The notes under the pieces: model-generated
The model's input: the letters and a program-made list of their open reading frames with translations, nothing else
Database searches by the model: none
What the model was told of the DNA's origin: nothing
Made by a program: the position numbers and the translations under genes
Shown here: one piece after another, positions 1 through 9,009 of the stretch
Layout: each line of letters opens with the position of its first letter
How positions within the stretch are numbered: the first letter of the stretch is position 1
NCBI GenBank assembly: GCA_965205725.1
Contig: OZ242189.1
Coordinates: forward strand, 1,612,001-1,676,000
Direction of reading: 5' to 3'
Length of the DNA: 64,000 nucleotides
Origin: G965205725 sp965205725
Lineage (GTDB): Bacteria; Pseudomonadota; Gammaproteobacteria; Pseudomonadales; Halieaceae

Positions 1-1210
1 CGACAGCGATGTAGATTCACCTTTGTGGTTCGATGCAAAAAAGAAAATAGAAGGCTTGCTGGCTGACGATGAGATAGATGAAGCGAGGGCCAGACAACTG
101 CTGTCTGAAGTCGAGCAGGCTTTGTTGGATAGTTTCGGGCCTTCCTATCAGGCGGTAGCAGATTGGTTGCAGACCGACATAGTCAATAGTGATCAACAGC
201 CTCGCGGCGCATCGGCATTAAATAATGGCGCTGCCTACTATCAGGCTATGTTGTCGCGCATGACCACAACAGACCTTACCGCAGATGAAATCCACAGTAT
301 TGGCCTGAATGAAGTTGCCCGCATAAAGCAAGAGATGGAGACCTTGAAAGAGCAGGTGGGGTTCACTGGCACGCTACAGGAATTTTTTACTTTTATAAGA
401 ACCGATAGTCGTTTTCTGTATCCCAATGATGATGAGGGCCGTCAGGGTTATATTGACGATTCTACTGCTTTTATTGACGCAATGAGAGAAAAACTGCCGG
501 ACTATTTTGGCTTGCTGCCCCAGGCGGAGCTTGAAGTAAGGCGAGTCGAGGCCTTTAGAGAACAAGATGGCGCTCCGCAGCACTATCAGGCTGGCACGCC
601 CGATGGCTCCAGGCCCGGGGTCTACTATGCGCACCTGTCGGATATGAATGCCATGCCCGAATACGACATGGAATCCGTGGCTTATCACGAGGGTGTTCCG
701 GGCCATCACTTACAGATTTCTATCGCCCGAGAGCTTACCGGTGTGCCGGAATTCCAGAAGAGGTTCCGTGCAACAGCGTTCAGTGAGGGCTGGGGCTTGT
801 ACTCAGAACTCCTGGCAAAAGAAATGGGTGGCTTTGAAGACCCGTATAAAGACTTCGGTCGACTAAATGCCGAGATATGGCGAGCTATTCGATTAGTGGT
901 TGATACGGGTCTTCATGCCAAAGGCTGGAGTCAGCAGCAAGCTGTAGATTACTTCAAGCAAAACTCATCGATTGCCGACGCGGCAATAGCTGCTGAAGTG
1001 CGTCGCTATCTGGTTATTCCGGGACAGGCCACTGCTTACAAGATCGGTATGCTAAAAATATTGGAGCTGCGGCAAAAGGCAAGAGCAGAGCTTGGCGAGC
1101 GATTCGATATTCGCGCATTTCATGACACGGTTCTAGGTGGTGGAGCATTGCCTCTTTCTGTTTTGGAACGAGTTGTTGATAATTGGATAGAAGAGATTAA
1201 GGTTGGCTAA
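1..1210 (+). CDS. DUF885 family metallopeptidase-like protein (5' end outside window)
   Basis: The reading frame is open from the left edge, so the N-terminus lies outside the window; a TTG at 23 is only an internal codon. The visible 395+ residues end with the typical DUF885 tail (LGGGALPLSVLERVV) and contain the signature YHEGVPGHHLQ (about 670-710 nt), an HExxH-like zinc site of this mostly uncharacterised family of probable (often exported) peptidases. A further SEGWGLYSE motif near 780-810 is also characteristic. Substrate is not predictable. No downstream partner gene remains: the 3' flank is insertion-sequence debris. Family assignment is confident, activity is inferred from the family only. 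Confidence 0.85.
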   Translation, partial: DSDVDSPLWFDAKKKIEGLLADDEIDEARARQLLSEVEQALLDSFGPSYQAVADWLQTDIVNSDQQPRGASALNNGAAYYQAMLSRMTTTDLTADEIHSIGLNEVARIKQEMETLKEQVGFTGTLQEFFTFIRTDSRFLYPNDDEGRQGYIDDSTAFIDAMREKLPDYFGLLPQAELEVRRVEAFREQDGAPQHYQAGTPDGSRPGVYYAHLSDMNAMPEYDMESVAYHEGVPGHHLQISIARELTGVPEFQKRFRATAFSEGWGLYSELLAKEMGGFEDPYKDFGRLNAEIWRAIRLVVDTGLHAKGWSQQQAVDYFKQNSSIADAAIAAEVRRYLVIPGQATAYKIGMLKILELRQKARAELGERFDIRAFHDTVLGGGALPLSVLERVVDNWIEEIKVG

Positions 1211-1262
1211 AATTAGACGGCAGATAATCTGTTTTCTCCCTTGTTGCGGCAATACTTTTGGC

Positions 1263-1448
1263 TTATTTTGCAGTCGACTTGGTCTTTTGGTTTCGTTCAA
1301 GAAGCAAATAGAGAATAAATAAAACAATGATGATGCTGTCGACAATTACTGGCACAGCTAGCGTATCGAGAAACAATGCGCCCTGACTCAGCACTAGTCC
1401 AACGAAGACAACTTTGCTGATTTGATCCTGCCCACTAATGATGGACAC
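1263..1448 (-). pseudogene. C-terminal fragment of an unidentified membrane protein
   Basis: The 61-residue frame encodes two hydrophobic stretches (VVFVGLVLSQGALFL and VPVIVDSIIIVLFILYLLL) followed by a basic tail. Its only start codon, a GTG at 1448, lies exactly where an IS1595 transposase relic begins, so this is best read as the 3' remainder of a longer membrane protein gene cut by the insertion. I do not recognise the family. It could alternatively be a genuine small two-helix membrane protein, but no ribosome binding site is visible. Confidence 0.3.
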
Positions 1449-1623
1449 CCTAATGGTTTGGCGTGCTTTAATGCCGATGCAGGGTGTTTACACGCCAGGA
1501 TTGTATGCGGCGGCGGGAGAGCCTCTGTTGAAAAGCCTGCGTTCTATTGGGTCAATACCATTCTCGGTCATTTAAAGAGCTCCTTACTCAGCACCCAGCA
1601 CCCAGCACGGAGTTCGACCTCAA
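1446..1623 (+). pseudogene. IS1595-family transposase relic
   Basis: Nucleotides 1452-1600 closely match the internal part of the intact IS1595 transposase gene at 59099-60040 (region around 59732-59880, encoding GLACFNA, GCLH, IVCGGGRASVE and YWVNTILGHLKSS). Compared with the intact copy it has a 6-bp deletion after the Ala codon, several substitutions and an expanded CAGCACC tract, and similarity fades near 1620. Both ends of the gene and both terminal repeats are missing. It is a dead fragment proving an older insertion of the same element family. Confidence 0.8.
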
Positions 1624-1669
1624 TATTCATAATGCTGGGTCGGTGGTTCAAGTCTACCCGTAGCTATCA
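1624..1669 (+). pseudogene. Decayed 3' half of a Met-tRNA (CAT anticodon)
   Basis: The stretch contains CATAATG (anticodon CAT at 1628-1630 with flanking loop bases), a variable-loop-like GGTC, then a T-arm GGTGG-TTCAAGT-CTACC (1642-1658) and an acceptor strand CGTAGCTATCA resembling CGTAGCCACCA. From memory of gammaproteobacterial elongator tRNA-Met genes the match is near complete across the 3' half, with one deleted G and a few C-to-T changes. The 5' half is absent and replaced by transposase debris. It cannot be functional. The 3' half of a tRNA is the part normally duplicated at integration sites, so it may be an old attachment-site scar. Confidence 0.6.
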
Positions 1670-1763
1670 ACTCAAATACCCAATAAAAGCCTTGGCTTCC
1701 AAATACTTGCAGGCAAATTAGCACCGGGCCACTCTGCCATTCCACTGAGACAGATGCGCCCAA

Positions 1764-2369
1764 TTAGAAGAGTCCAAAAAACCCGCCGCTCTTTTTGAAT
1801 GTCTTCTCACAGCCCTGCAACTGAGTGGTGTATTTTGAGGATTGACGGGACACCTTCTTTGACACATTGATGAGCCATTTTTTGTTCTTGTAGCTACGCC
1901 TGTTAAAACCACCTTGTCCCTCGTGATAGGCAAGGTAAAGATGGTAGGGGTCATTCTTTTTTATCCCGCTGCGCTTGTAGGATTGATGGTTGTACCAACC
2001 AATGAAATCAATCGAGTCACCAAAGTCATCTCGGTCTGCACCATAGTTTCCGCCATTGCGAATATACATATCCCAGGTTTCATCAAGCGCCTGGGTATAA
2101 CCATAAGAGGACGATGGACGCGGTCCGGGTATAACCCATAAAATTTTCTTGCGTGGCGGCTTGGCTTTTGCCCTGAAGCGAGACTCCTGATGCATCATCG
2201 CCATCATCACCGAAATGGGACTTCCCCAGTGGTCGCGGGCCTTGTCTGCATCCCTATACCAACCTTTTTTCTCTGCAAATATGCGACAGATATTATTGAC
2301 ATCTGACGGCGGTGAAGTTGTGCAAGCAGTGGTCAAAAATATTATAAGCATCAATGAGATATAGCGCAT
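1764..2369 (-). CDS. Lytic transglycosylase (SLT-like) lipoprotein
   Basis: The 201-residue product starts with a lipoprotein signal (MRYISLMLIIFLTTAC; lipobox LTTAC, Cys about 16), so it should be anchored in the envelope. The segment HQESRFRAKA matches the catalytic-glutamate motif of lysozyme/SLT-type transglycosylases, followed by a GYTQALDETWDMY block and a YHEGQGGFNRRSY block, the order typical of this fold. Predicted role is cleavage of the peptidoglycan glycan strand. Its ATG overlaps the ligA stop codon by one base (TAATG), indicating translational coupling at the end of the smc-zipA-ligA unit. The fold call is good; the cell-wall role is family inference. Confidence 0.75.
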   Translation of the reverse strand: MRYISLMLIIFLTTACTTSPPSDVNNICRIFAEKKGWYRDADKARDHWGSPISVMMAMMHQESRFRAKAKPPRKKILWVIPGPRPSSSYGYTQALDETWDMYIRNGGNYGADRDDFGDSIDFIGWYNHQSYKRSGIKKNDPYHLYLAYHEGQGGFNRRSYKNKKWLINVSKKVSRQSSKYTTQLQGCEKTFKKSGGFFGLF

Positions 2370-4402
2370 TACCCAACTACTCCATGAGATTCAAGAAGCG
2401 CCAGTAAAGCCGCTTCGTCAACAACTTCCACAGCCAAATCCTGCGCTTTGTCCAATTTAGAGCCAGCGCCAGAACCCGCAACGACGCAACTGGTTTTGGC
2501 AGACACACTTGCCGCTACTTTTGCACCCAGACCTTGCAATGTTGCCTTGACCTCGGCGCGGCTCATACTGTCCAGAGTACCTGTAACCACCCAGGTTTGA
2601 CCATTCAATGGTTGTTCATCAGCTTGCTTTACCTGTATATCGGGCCAGCAAACACCGGCTTCGCGCATTGCCTCGACCAGGTCCATATTGCTTTTTGAAT
2701 CGAAGAATTGGCGCAGATGATCCGCAACCACGGGGCCGACATCTGCCACCGTCAGAAGCGCGGCTTCATCCGCAGCAACCAACGTGTCCCAATTGCCAAA
2801 ATGCTGCGCTAAATTGCGCGCTGTCGCCTCCCCAACTTCCCGAATACCGAGACTAAAAATAAAGCGGGGTAGTGTGGTATTGCGGCTGGCTGCTATCGCC
2901 TCCACCAAATTCGCTGCTGACTTGGCACCCAGACGTTCCAATTCTGCCAGCGCCGCCACTTCGAGATGATACAGGTCAGCCACAGACTGAACCTCGCCCT
3001 CATCAACTAGCTGCTCAACCAGCTTGTCACCCAAACCATCAATATCCATCGCCTTGCGCGATGCGAAGTGTTTAATCGCCTGCTTTTGCTGGGCGGCACA
3101 AATCAAACCGCCACGACAACGAATAGCAGCCTCGTCTGGCTCCTGAATTAAAGCCGTACCACAGACGGGACATTGTTCCGGGAACACCACTTCCCGGCTA
3201 TCTTGGGGCCGTCGTTCGGCAATGACTGACACCACTTGCGGAATAACATCACCCGCCCGCCGCACCACAACTGTATCGCCAACCTGCACACCGAGACGGC
3301 TAATTTCGTCGCGATTGTGCAGCGTTGCGTTACTGACAGTGACGCCACCTACAAACACGGGCTGTAAACGTGCAACGGGGGTAATCGCACCCGTGCGCCC
3401 AACCTGAAATTCCACGTCCAGTAATTTTGTCATTTCCTCCTGAGCGGGAAATTTACGTGACACTGCCCAGCGCGGGGCACGCGATATAAAACCGAGCCGA
3501 CCCTGCATAGCCAGCGAATTAACTTTAAAAACAATACCGTCGATGTCATAGGGCAAACCATCACGCCGTTTTGCGATTGCCCGATAGTAACCGTCGCAGG
3601 CATTAATACCTCTGGCGATACCAGAGTCTGCATTGATACGCAAACCCCATTGCTGTAGACACTGCAAAACATCGGAGTGCCGCTCGGGCAGCTCACCAGC
3701 TTCAACTAAGCCAACACTGTAACAGCACATCTCCAGCGGACGTGTTGCAGTGATTCGCGCATCCAGTTGCCGCAAGCTACCTGCGGCCGCATTGCGTGGA
3801 TTGACAAAAACCTTGTCACCACGCTCGCGAGCCTGGGCATTCATCGCTGCAAATCCTGGCCGGGGCATATAGATTTCACCGCGAACTTCCAGTACCCGAG
3901 GATATCCCCCTCCTATTAGACGCAAAGGAATAGAGCTTATCGTTCTCACGTTATGGGTGATGTCTTCACCGGTAGCGCCATCGCCGCGTGTAGCACCACG
4001 CTCCAAAATGCCATCGCGGTACAACAAACTAACAGCCACTCCGTCCAGTTTCGGTTCACAGGCATACTCTATCTCCAGCTCCTCGGAAACCGCCAAACGT
4101 TCGCGCACCCGCCGGTCAAAGTCGCGCAGCTCATCCAGGTCAAAGGCATTGTCCAGAGACAGCATCGGCATTTCATGGCGAATTTGCTGAAATTGATCAA
4201 GGGGGGCACCACCCACTCTTTGAGTGGGTGAATCGGCGCTTACCAAATGAGGATGAGCTGCTTCAAGTTCCTGCAAGCGCCGCAGTAATCGGTCGTACTC
4301 AATATCGGGAACGGCAGGTTCGTCGAGTACATAGTATCGATAATTATGCCGATTAATCTGCTCGCGCAACCCGGTGATTGCCTGCTTCGCTGACTCACTC
4401 AC
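2369..4402 (-). CDS. ligA: NAD-dependent DNA ligase LigA
   Basis: At 677 residues this has the standard LigA length and domain order: Ia region with YRYYVLDEP (about 21-29), adenylation domain with catalytic Lys118 in CEPKLDG, OB fold, a zinc finger with cysteines at about 411, 414, 429 and 435, helix-hairpin-helix repeats, and a C-terminal BRCT domain from about residue 595 (GQTWVVTGTL). It seals nicks in DNA replication and repair using NAD+ as AMP donor. It lies 3 nt downstream of zipA and one base overlaps the next gene, the arrangement seen in Pseudomonas relatives. All expected catalytic residues are present. Confidence 0.98.
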   Translation of the reverse strand: MSESAKQAITGLREQINRHNYRYYVLDEPAVPDIEYDRLLRRLQELEAAHPHLVSADSPTQRVGGAPLDQFQQIRHEMPMLSLDNAFDLDELRDFDRRVRERLAVSEELEIEYACEPKLDGVAVSLLYRDGILERGATRGDGATGEDITHNVRTISSIPLRLIGGGYPRVLEVRGEIYMPRPGFAAMNAQARERGDKVFVNPRNAAAGSLRQLDARITATRPLEMCCYSVGLVEAGELPERHSDVLQCLQQWGLRINADSGIARGINACDGYYRAIAKRRDGLPYDIDGIVFKVNSLAMQGRLGFISRAPRWAVSRKFPAQEEMTKLLDVEFQVGRTGAITPVARLQPVFVGGVTVSNATLHNRDEISRLGVQVGDTVVVRRAGDVIPQVVSVIAERRPQDSREVVFPEQCPVCGTALIQEPDEAAIRCRGGLICAAQQKQAIKHFASRKAMDIDGLGDKLVEQLVDEGEVQSVADLYHLEVAALAELERLGAKSAANLVEAIAASRNTTLPRFIFSLGIREVGEATARNLAQHFGNWDTLVAADEAALLTVADVGPVVADHLRQFFDSKSNMDLVEAMREAGVCWPDIQVKQADEQPLNGQTWVVTGTLDSMSRAEVKATLQGLGAKVAASVSAKTSCVVAGSGAGSKLDKAQDLAVEVVDEAALLALLESHGVVG

Positions 4403-4405
4403 AAT

Positions 4406-5236
4406 CTAGCGACTACTATTATGAGCCAGCAGTCTTCGCTCCAGTTCGCGAATTCTCTGACGTATATGCTCCTGAGTCTGCCGGGTAGCAACACTGCGGG
4501 ACTCATCCAGCAAGTCTCCATCCAGATTCTTGGCGATATACTCCGCTGTTTCCAGCATCGACTCAAAGGCGGCCATCGTGTTCTTTGGGCCAGGCAAGGT
4601 GAAGAAAAATATTAAACCCATGGTTGAGAACCCGGACATAGCATCTATATCAAACACGCCGGGCTGCATCATATTGGCAACGCTAAATTGAACTCTGCCC
4701 CTACCCGCAGCATCTTCATGGCGGTGGAAAAAATTCATCTCTCCGAAACGCATATCGCAGGCTAATAAAAGATGCAAAATATCTTCGCCGGAAAATCCAT
4801 TTTCACTGCGGGCGGCGACATACATCATCACCACTTCTTGCTCAACGCCTGCCGGTAACTGCTCGGCCGAGCTATGCTCCTGATCTTTTCCAGACACACC
4901 ACTGATTAAATCGAGATTATCTTCACCTGGCGTATCGACAGCAGAAAACTCCTGCGAAAAAGGCTGATCTTCAGCCGAATCAAGAATCGGTGGCTCCGCT
5001 GTCTGAGATGCTGTCTGAGATGCAAGGTCGTCGCGCTCGACAACACGAGCGCCGCCGTTAGGAAATTCATGGCGATTGAACAGCCCCTCTTCGCTATCAG
5101 CAGCGGGGGGAACTTTGGTCAAGGCAACCCGAATCTTGTCAGAGTTGCCGCGCATTCTGCGATAACCATCAAGCAGCACGGCTAGTGTGAGCAACACACC
5201 AATAATCACCATCCAGTCGCGAATATTGACATCCAT
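4406..5236 (-). CDS. zipA: Cell division protein ZipA
   Basis: ZipA tethers FtsZ filaments to the inner membrane during septation. The start chosen is the ATG at 5236, giving MDVNIRDWMVIIGVLLTLAV: a short periplasmic N-terminus and one membrane helix, as in the family; an upstream in-frame start at 5272 would add an unlikely 12 residues. An acidic, Ser/Glu-rich linker follows (about 55-125), then the FtsZ-binding C-terminal domain (about 130-250) with the pattern CDMRFGEMNFFHRHED and FSVANMMQPGVFD, and a basic tail. It sits between smc and ligA on the same strand, the usual context in pseudomonads and relatives. Confidence 0.95.
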   Translation of the reverse strand: MDVNIRDWMVIIGVLLTLAVLLDGYRRMRGNSDKIRVALTKVPPAADSEEGLFNRHEFPNGGARVVERDDLASQTASQTAEPPILDSAEDQPFSQEFSAVDTPGEDNLDLISGVSGKDQEHSSAEQLPAGVEQEVVMMYVAARSENGFSGEDILHLLLACDMRFGEMNFFHRHEDAAGRGRVQFSVANMMQPGVFDIDAMSGFSTMGLIFFFTLPGPKNTMAAFESMLETAEYIAKNLDGDLLDESRSVATRQTQEHIRQRIRELERRLLAHNSSR

Positions 5237-5357
5237 CAGGGTTTGCCACCAGTAGCAGGATGCCGGGAGCAACTATGCAGCGTCACAGTAATGCACTCCT
5301 TGTTTTTTTGTTGCTCGGAAAGGAAGCGATATCCATCACCGAACAATCAATCAATAT

Positions 5358-8300
5358 TTACCGGCCCTGGCTCACCGCCAGTTCTGCAGCCTCTTCCACA
5401 TCTACTGTGACCAGACGCGACACTCCAGGTTCCTGCATGGTCACGCCCAGCAACTGATCGGCCATTTCCATGGTGATCTTGTTGTGAGTAATAAATATAA
5501 ACTGCACCTGCTCCGACATCTCCTTAACCATCCGCGTGTAGCGACCCGTGTTGGCGTCGTCCAGCGGAGCATCTACCTCATCGAGCATACAGAATGGCGC
5601 AGGGTTGAGTCGAAAAATAGAGAAAACCAGAGCAATCGCAATAAGCGCTTTCTCGCCACCTGAAAGCAAATGAATGGTGCTATTCTTCTTGCCAGGAGGC
5701 CTCGCCATGATAGTAATTCCGGTATTGAGCAAGTCTTCACCCGTCATTTCCAGGTAGGCCGAACCCCCACCAAAGACGCGCGGAAACAGCTCCTGCAAGC
5801 TGCTATTAACTTGATCAAAGGTTTCCCGGAAGCGATTACGAGTTTCCTTGTCTATCTTGCGAATGGCAGACTTAAGTGTCTCCAGGGCGCTTTCCAGGTC
5901 TTTATTCTGGGCGTCCAGATAATTCTTGCGCTCCGACTGCTGCGTATATTCATCAATCGCAGCAAGGTTGATGGGGCCCAGGCGCGCAATGCGTTTGTCA
6001 ACCTGCTCCAGTGATCGCTGCCATTCTCCCTCGTTGGCATGTTCCGGCATATCCTGTAGCACCGCCTCGACGTCATGTGCCGATTCTTGCAGTTGGCTCT
6101 GCACGGTCTCACGCTGCACCTGCAAGGTTTGATGGCTTAGTTTCTTTTGCTCAAGCGCCATGCGCACAGTCTGGGAGCGCTGCTCAATACTCGCGCGCTG
6201 CAACTCAGCTTCACGCATTTGGTTGTCCAGCCCGGCCACTTTCTGCCTGGCTTCGCTCAACTCTCCCTCAACCTCAAGGCGCTGCTGCAATTGCTCCTCT
6301 AGCTGCTCCTGCATACCCGCCAGGGGAGAGTCATTGCTATCCAGGCTCTCGCGCAGCGTCTCCTTGCGAACCGTCAGTTGCTCTACCTGTGCAACTGTAC
6401 GCTCAATCGACTGAGCCATACTATCCAGTTGGGCCTGTAGCGACTGGTGCCGCATGGCACTTTGATGGGCTGCGTCTTTATCCTGTCGTGCTTGTTGCCG
6501 GGCACGCTCCAGGCCAGTACGAGCCTCGTCTCTCTGTCTCAGCAACTGCTCGCGCTGACGCGAATCGGTTTCCATGGACTCTATAGCGCTTGCGAGCAAC
6601 TGCCGGGCTTCAGCCATGGATTGTTGTTCGCTACGAAGCTGTTGTCGAGACTCCCCCACCTCGCGGTCGATTCCCTCACGGCGTTTGCTGATTTGTTCTA
6701 TCCTGGCCTGCTCTGCACTGAGCGTAGCGTTCATATCCGACCGTTCGCGCGTTGCGGCCTGCAACCGGGTTTGCGTCTCGTGCCGCTGGCTCTCCAGTGT
6801 TTTCAAAGCAGCGACCCGTTCACTGAGTGCAGTGTCCAGGTCAATACAGCAACTTTCCTGGTCAGCCATGGCTGCACGCAAGTCATCCAGCGCTTGCCGG
6901 CGGGCGATAACACCGCCCTCTTCTTCGGCAACCCTGGCTACTCGCAGCCAATTATTACCCAGCCAAATACCATCGCGGGTAATAATAGACTGATGCGGTT
7001 GCAAGCTGCTGCGTCGACCCAGGGCCTCCTGCAAGGTCTCGGCAGTCAGCACAGAACCAAGCAGCCCGGAACAATCTTGCGCACCGCCCACCTTGCTCGC
7101 CAAACTGTCGCCGGCATTGGCTGTTCCAGCACTCGGTTGCGCATCGAGCAATAGCAAAGAACCCTCGGGGGGTTCTACCAAAGCGGCCTGCAACGCATCA
7201 ATACGCTCGACGCATACGGCCTGCAAATAATCTCCCAATACGGTCTCGGTCGCCAATTGCCAATCCGGCTCAACCTGTAACTGATCCAATAGCCGCGGAC
7301 AATCAGACAACTGCTGCTGTTGCAACCACTGCTGCACGCCACCGCGTTCGGTTGCAGCGTGCTGCAATGCTTCAAGAGACGCATAGCGTCCGCGCATCCG
7401 TTGCAATTCTGTGCGAGCCTCGTCCAGTTGCGCTGATAAGTCTGAGCGTTGATCGCGCACATCGTTTACCTGCGCCAGTAAAGCCTCGCCTTGAGCCTCG
7501 CGTTCGGCAATCCTCAACTCCTGCTCTGCAATCTGCTCTCCGAGTAGCTGGCACTCCCCATCGGCAGAACCTGCAAAGAGACTCTGTTTCTCCTGTTCCA
7601 GAGTAGATATACGCTGCTGAATACGCTGCAATGCTTGTTCAAGGTGCCGAATACGCGACTGCTGTACTTCCGCTTGCTGGCGCGGCTCTGCAGCGCGCTG
7701 GTTAAACTCATCCCAATCTTGCTGCCAACTCTGCATGGCTTCTTCGGCCGAGTGCAGTACCTCTGAGGAGGCTTGTTCCGCTCCCTGTAAACGCGCCATC
7801 TCAGGGCCAACCTGAACAATTTCACCCGCCCGCTGTTGTTGCTGTTCCCGATCACTTTGTAAATGCTGTTGTGCCTCGGCAAAGTTGCTTTCTGTCTGGT
7901 TCAGATCCTCAGCCAACTGCTGCGCTCGCTCTTGCTGATGCCTGATACTTTGCTCAATACGCGCCACTTCGAAACCTAAACGGTAATAACGCGCCTGCAC
8001 CGCGTTAAATTGATCTGTCGCTTGCGCGTGTCCGGCACGGTACTGCTCTAACTCGGCATCGACCTGGCGGTGTTCGGCAATCACGCTTTCAAGGTTAACT
8101 TCAAGCTCACCGGTCTGATGTTTGCACTCGTTGATCTGACCATCCAGCTCCTGCCACCGCAGCGCATGCAACTGGGCCTTAAGAGTGCGCTCTTCGGCTT
8201 TGTAATCGGCGTACTGCTCGGCCGCTTGAGCCTGGCGCTGAAGATGTTGTAACTGACGTTCAAGCTCATCGCGCAAATCGGTGAGGCGCTCCAGGTTTTC

Positions 8301-8864
8301 CAGAGTTCGACGCATGCGACTCTCTGTTTCCTTGCGCCGCTCCTTGTATTTGGAAATACCTGCGGCCTCCTCAATAAAGACTCGCAGTTCCTCGGGTTTG
8401 GATTCAATTAACCGGGAAATCATGCCCTGCTCAATAATCGCGTAACTGCGTGGGCCTAAACCGGTACCCAGGAAAATATCGGTAATATCGCGGCGGCGAC
8501 ATTTACCCCCGTTGAGAAAGTACTCAGATTGACCCTCTCGAGTGACCTGGCGTTTGATTGAAATCTCCGCATAGCTAGCGTACTCAGCGCCAATACTGCC
8601 GTCCTGGTTATCAAACATGAGCTCAATGGAGGCCTGATTCACTGGCTGGCGATTGCCCGAGCCGTTGAAGATCACGTCAGTCATGGATTCGCCGCGAAGA
8701 TTCCTGGCCGAGCTCTCGCCCATCACCCAGCGAACGGCGTCGATAACATTGGATTTTCCACAGCCGTTGGGTCCCACTACTGCGCACATATTACCTGGGA
8801 ACTGAACGCTGGTTGGGTCGACAAACGACTTGAAGCCAGCCAGTTTAATGCTCTTTAGTCTCAT
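5358..8864 (-). CDS. smc: Chromosome segregation ATPase SMC
   Basis: The 1168-residue protein has the complete SMC architecture: N-terminal Walker A GPNGCGKS (31-38), two long coiled-coil arms rich in Gln and Glu, a hinge around 500-690 with buried glycines, and a C-terminal head with the ABC signature LSGGEK (from 1067) and Walker B FCMLDEVDAP (from 1091). It condenses and organises the chromosome with ScpA and ScpB, which are not in this window. zipA follows 121 nt downstream on the same strand. The start ATG at 8864 yields MRLKSIKLAGFKSF, the canonical SMC N-terminus. Confidence 0.98.
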   Translation of the reverse strand: MRLKSIKLAGFKSFVDPTSVQFPGNMCAVVGPNGCGKSNVIDAVRWVMGESSARNLRGESMTDVIFNGSGNRQPVNQASIELMFDNQDGSIGAEYASYAEISIKRQVTREGQSEYFLNGGKCRRRDITDIFLGTGLGPRSYAIIEQGMISRLIESKPEELRVFIEEAAGISKYKERRKETESRMRRTLENLERLTDLRDELERQLQHLQRQAQAAEQYADYKAEERTLKAQLHALRWQELDGQINECKHQTGELEVNLESVIAEHRQVDAELEQYRAGHAQATDQFNAVQARYYRLGFEVARIEQSIRHQQERAQQLAEDLNQTESNFAEAQQHLQSDREQQQQRAGEIVQVGPEMARLQGAEQASSEVLHSAEEAMQSWQQDWDEFNQRAAEPRQQAEVQQSRIRHLEQALQRIQQRISTLEQEKQSLFAGSADGECQLLGEQIAEQELRIAEREAQGEALLAQVNDVRDQRSDLSAQLDEARTELQRMRGRYASLEALQHAATERGGVQQWLQQQQLSDCPRLLDQLQVEPDWQLATETVLGDYLQAVCVERIDALQAALVEPPEGSLLLLDAQPSAGTANAGDSLASKVGGAQDCSGLLGSVLTAETLQEALGRRSSLQPHQSIITRDGIWLGNNWLRVARVAEEEGGVIARRQALDDLRAAMADQESCCIDLDTALSERVAALKTLESQRHETQTRLQAATRERSDMNATLSAEQARIEQISKRREGIDREVGESRQQLRSEQQSMAEARQLLASAIESMETDSRQREQLLRQRDEARTGLERARQQARQDKDAAHQSAMRHQSLQAQLDSMAQSIERTVAQVEQLTVRKETLRESLDSNDSPLAGMQEQLEEQLQQRLEVEGELSEARQKVAGLDNQMREAELQRASIEQRSQTVRMALEQKKLSHQTLQVQRETVQSQLQESAHDVEAVLQDMPEHANEGEWQRSLEQVDKRIARLGPINLAAIDEYTQQSERKNYLDAQNKDLESALETLKSAIRKIDKETRNRFRETFDQVNSSLQELFPRVFGGGSAYLEMTGEDLLNTGITIMARPPGKKNSTIHLLSGGEKALIAIALVFSIFRLNPAPFCMLDEVDAPLDDANTGRYTRMVKEMSEQVQFIFITHNKITMEMADQLLGVTMQEPGVSRLVTVDVEEAAELAVSQGR

Positions 8865-8946
8865 AAGACCTTAAGTTCATTCTTTAACTACTTAAATTTA
8901 TTATCTTTATACTGGCCAACCCCTGCTTGAGCCAATATTCAAGACC

Positions 8947-8976
8947 ACTATATAGTGTGCTAGTTTACCCTGACAA
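8947..8976 (-). promoter_or_regulatory. Candidate sigma-70 promoter for smc
   Basis: Reading leftward, TTGTCA (8976-8971) is followed after 16 nt by TATATA or after 18 nt by TATAGT, within the palindrome ACTATATAGT (8947-8956). It lies about 85 nt upstream of the smc start in the only sizeable gap between the ccm operon and smc. Position and -35/-10 resemblance support it; no experimental evidence is available from sequence. Confidence 0.4.
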
Positions 8977-9009
8977 CACAACTTATGGGAGTAGCTGGAT
9001 AGATTTTTT

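Noticed and set aside
6011..7154. Long plus-strand frames antisense to smc
   Set aside because: They are shadows of a long Gln/Arg-rich coiled-coil gene; their codon use and composition are dictated by the opposite strand and no ribosome binding site is evident.
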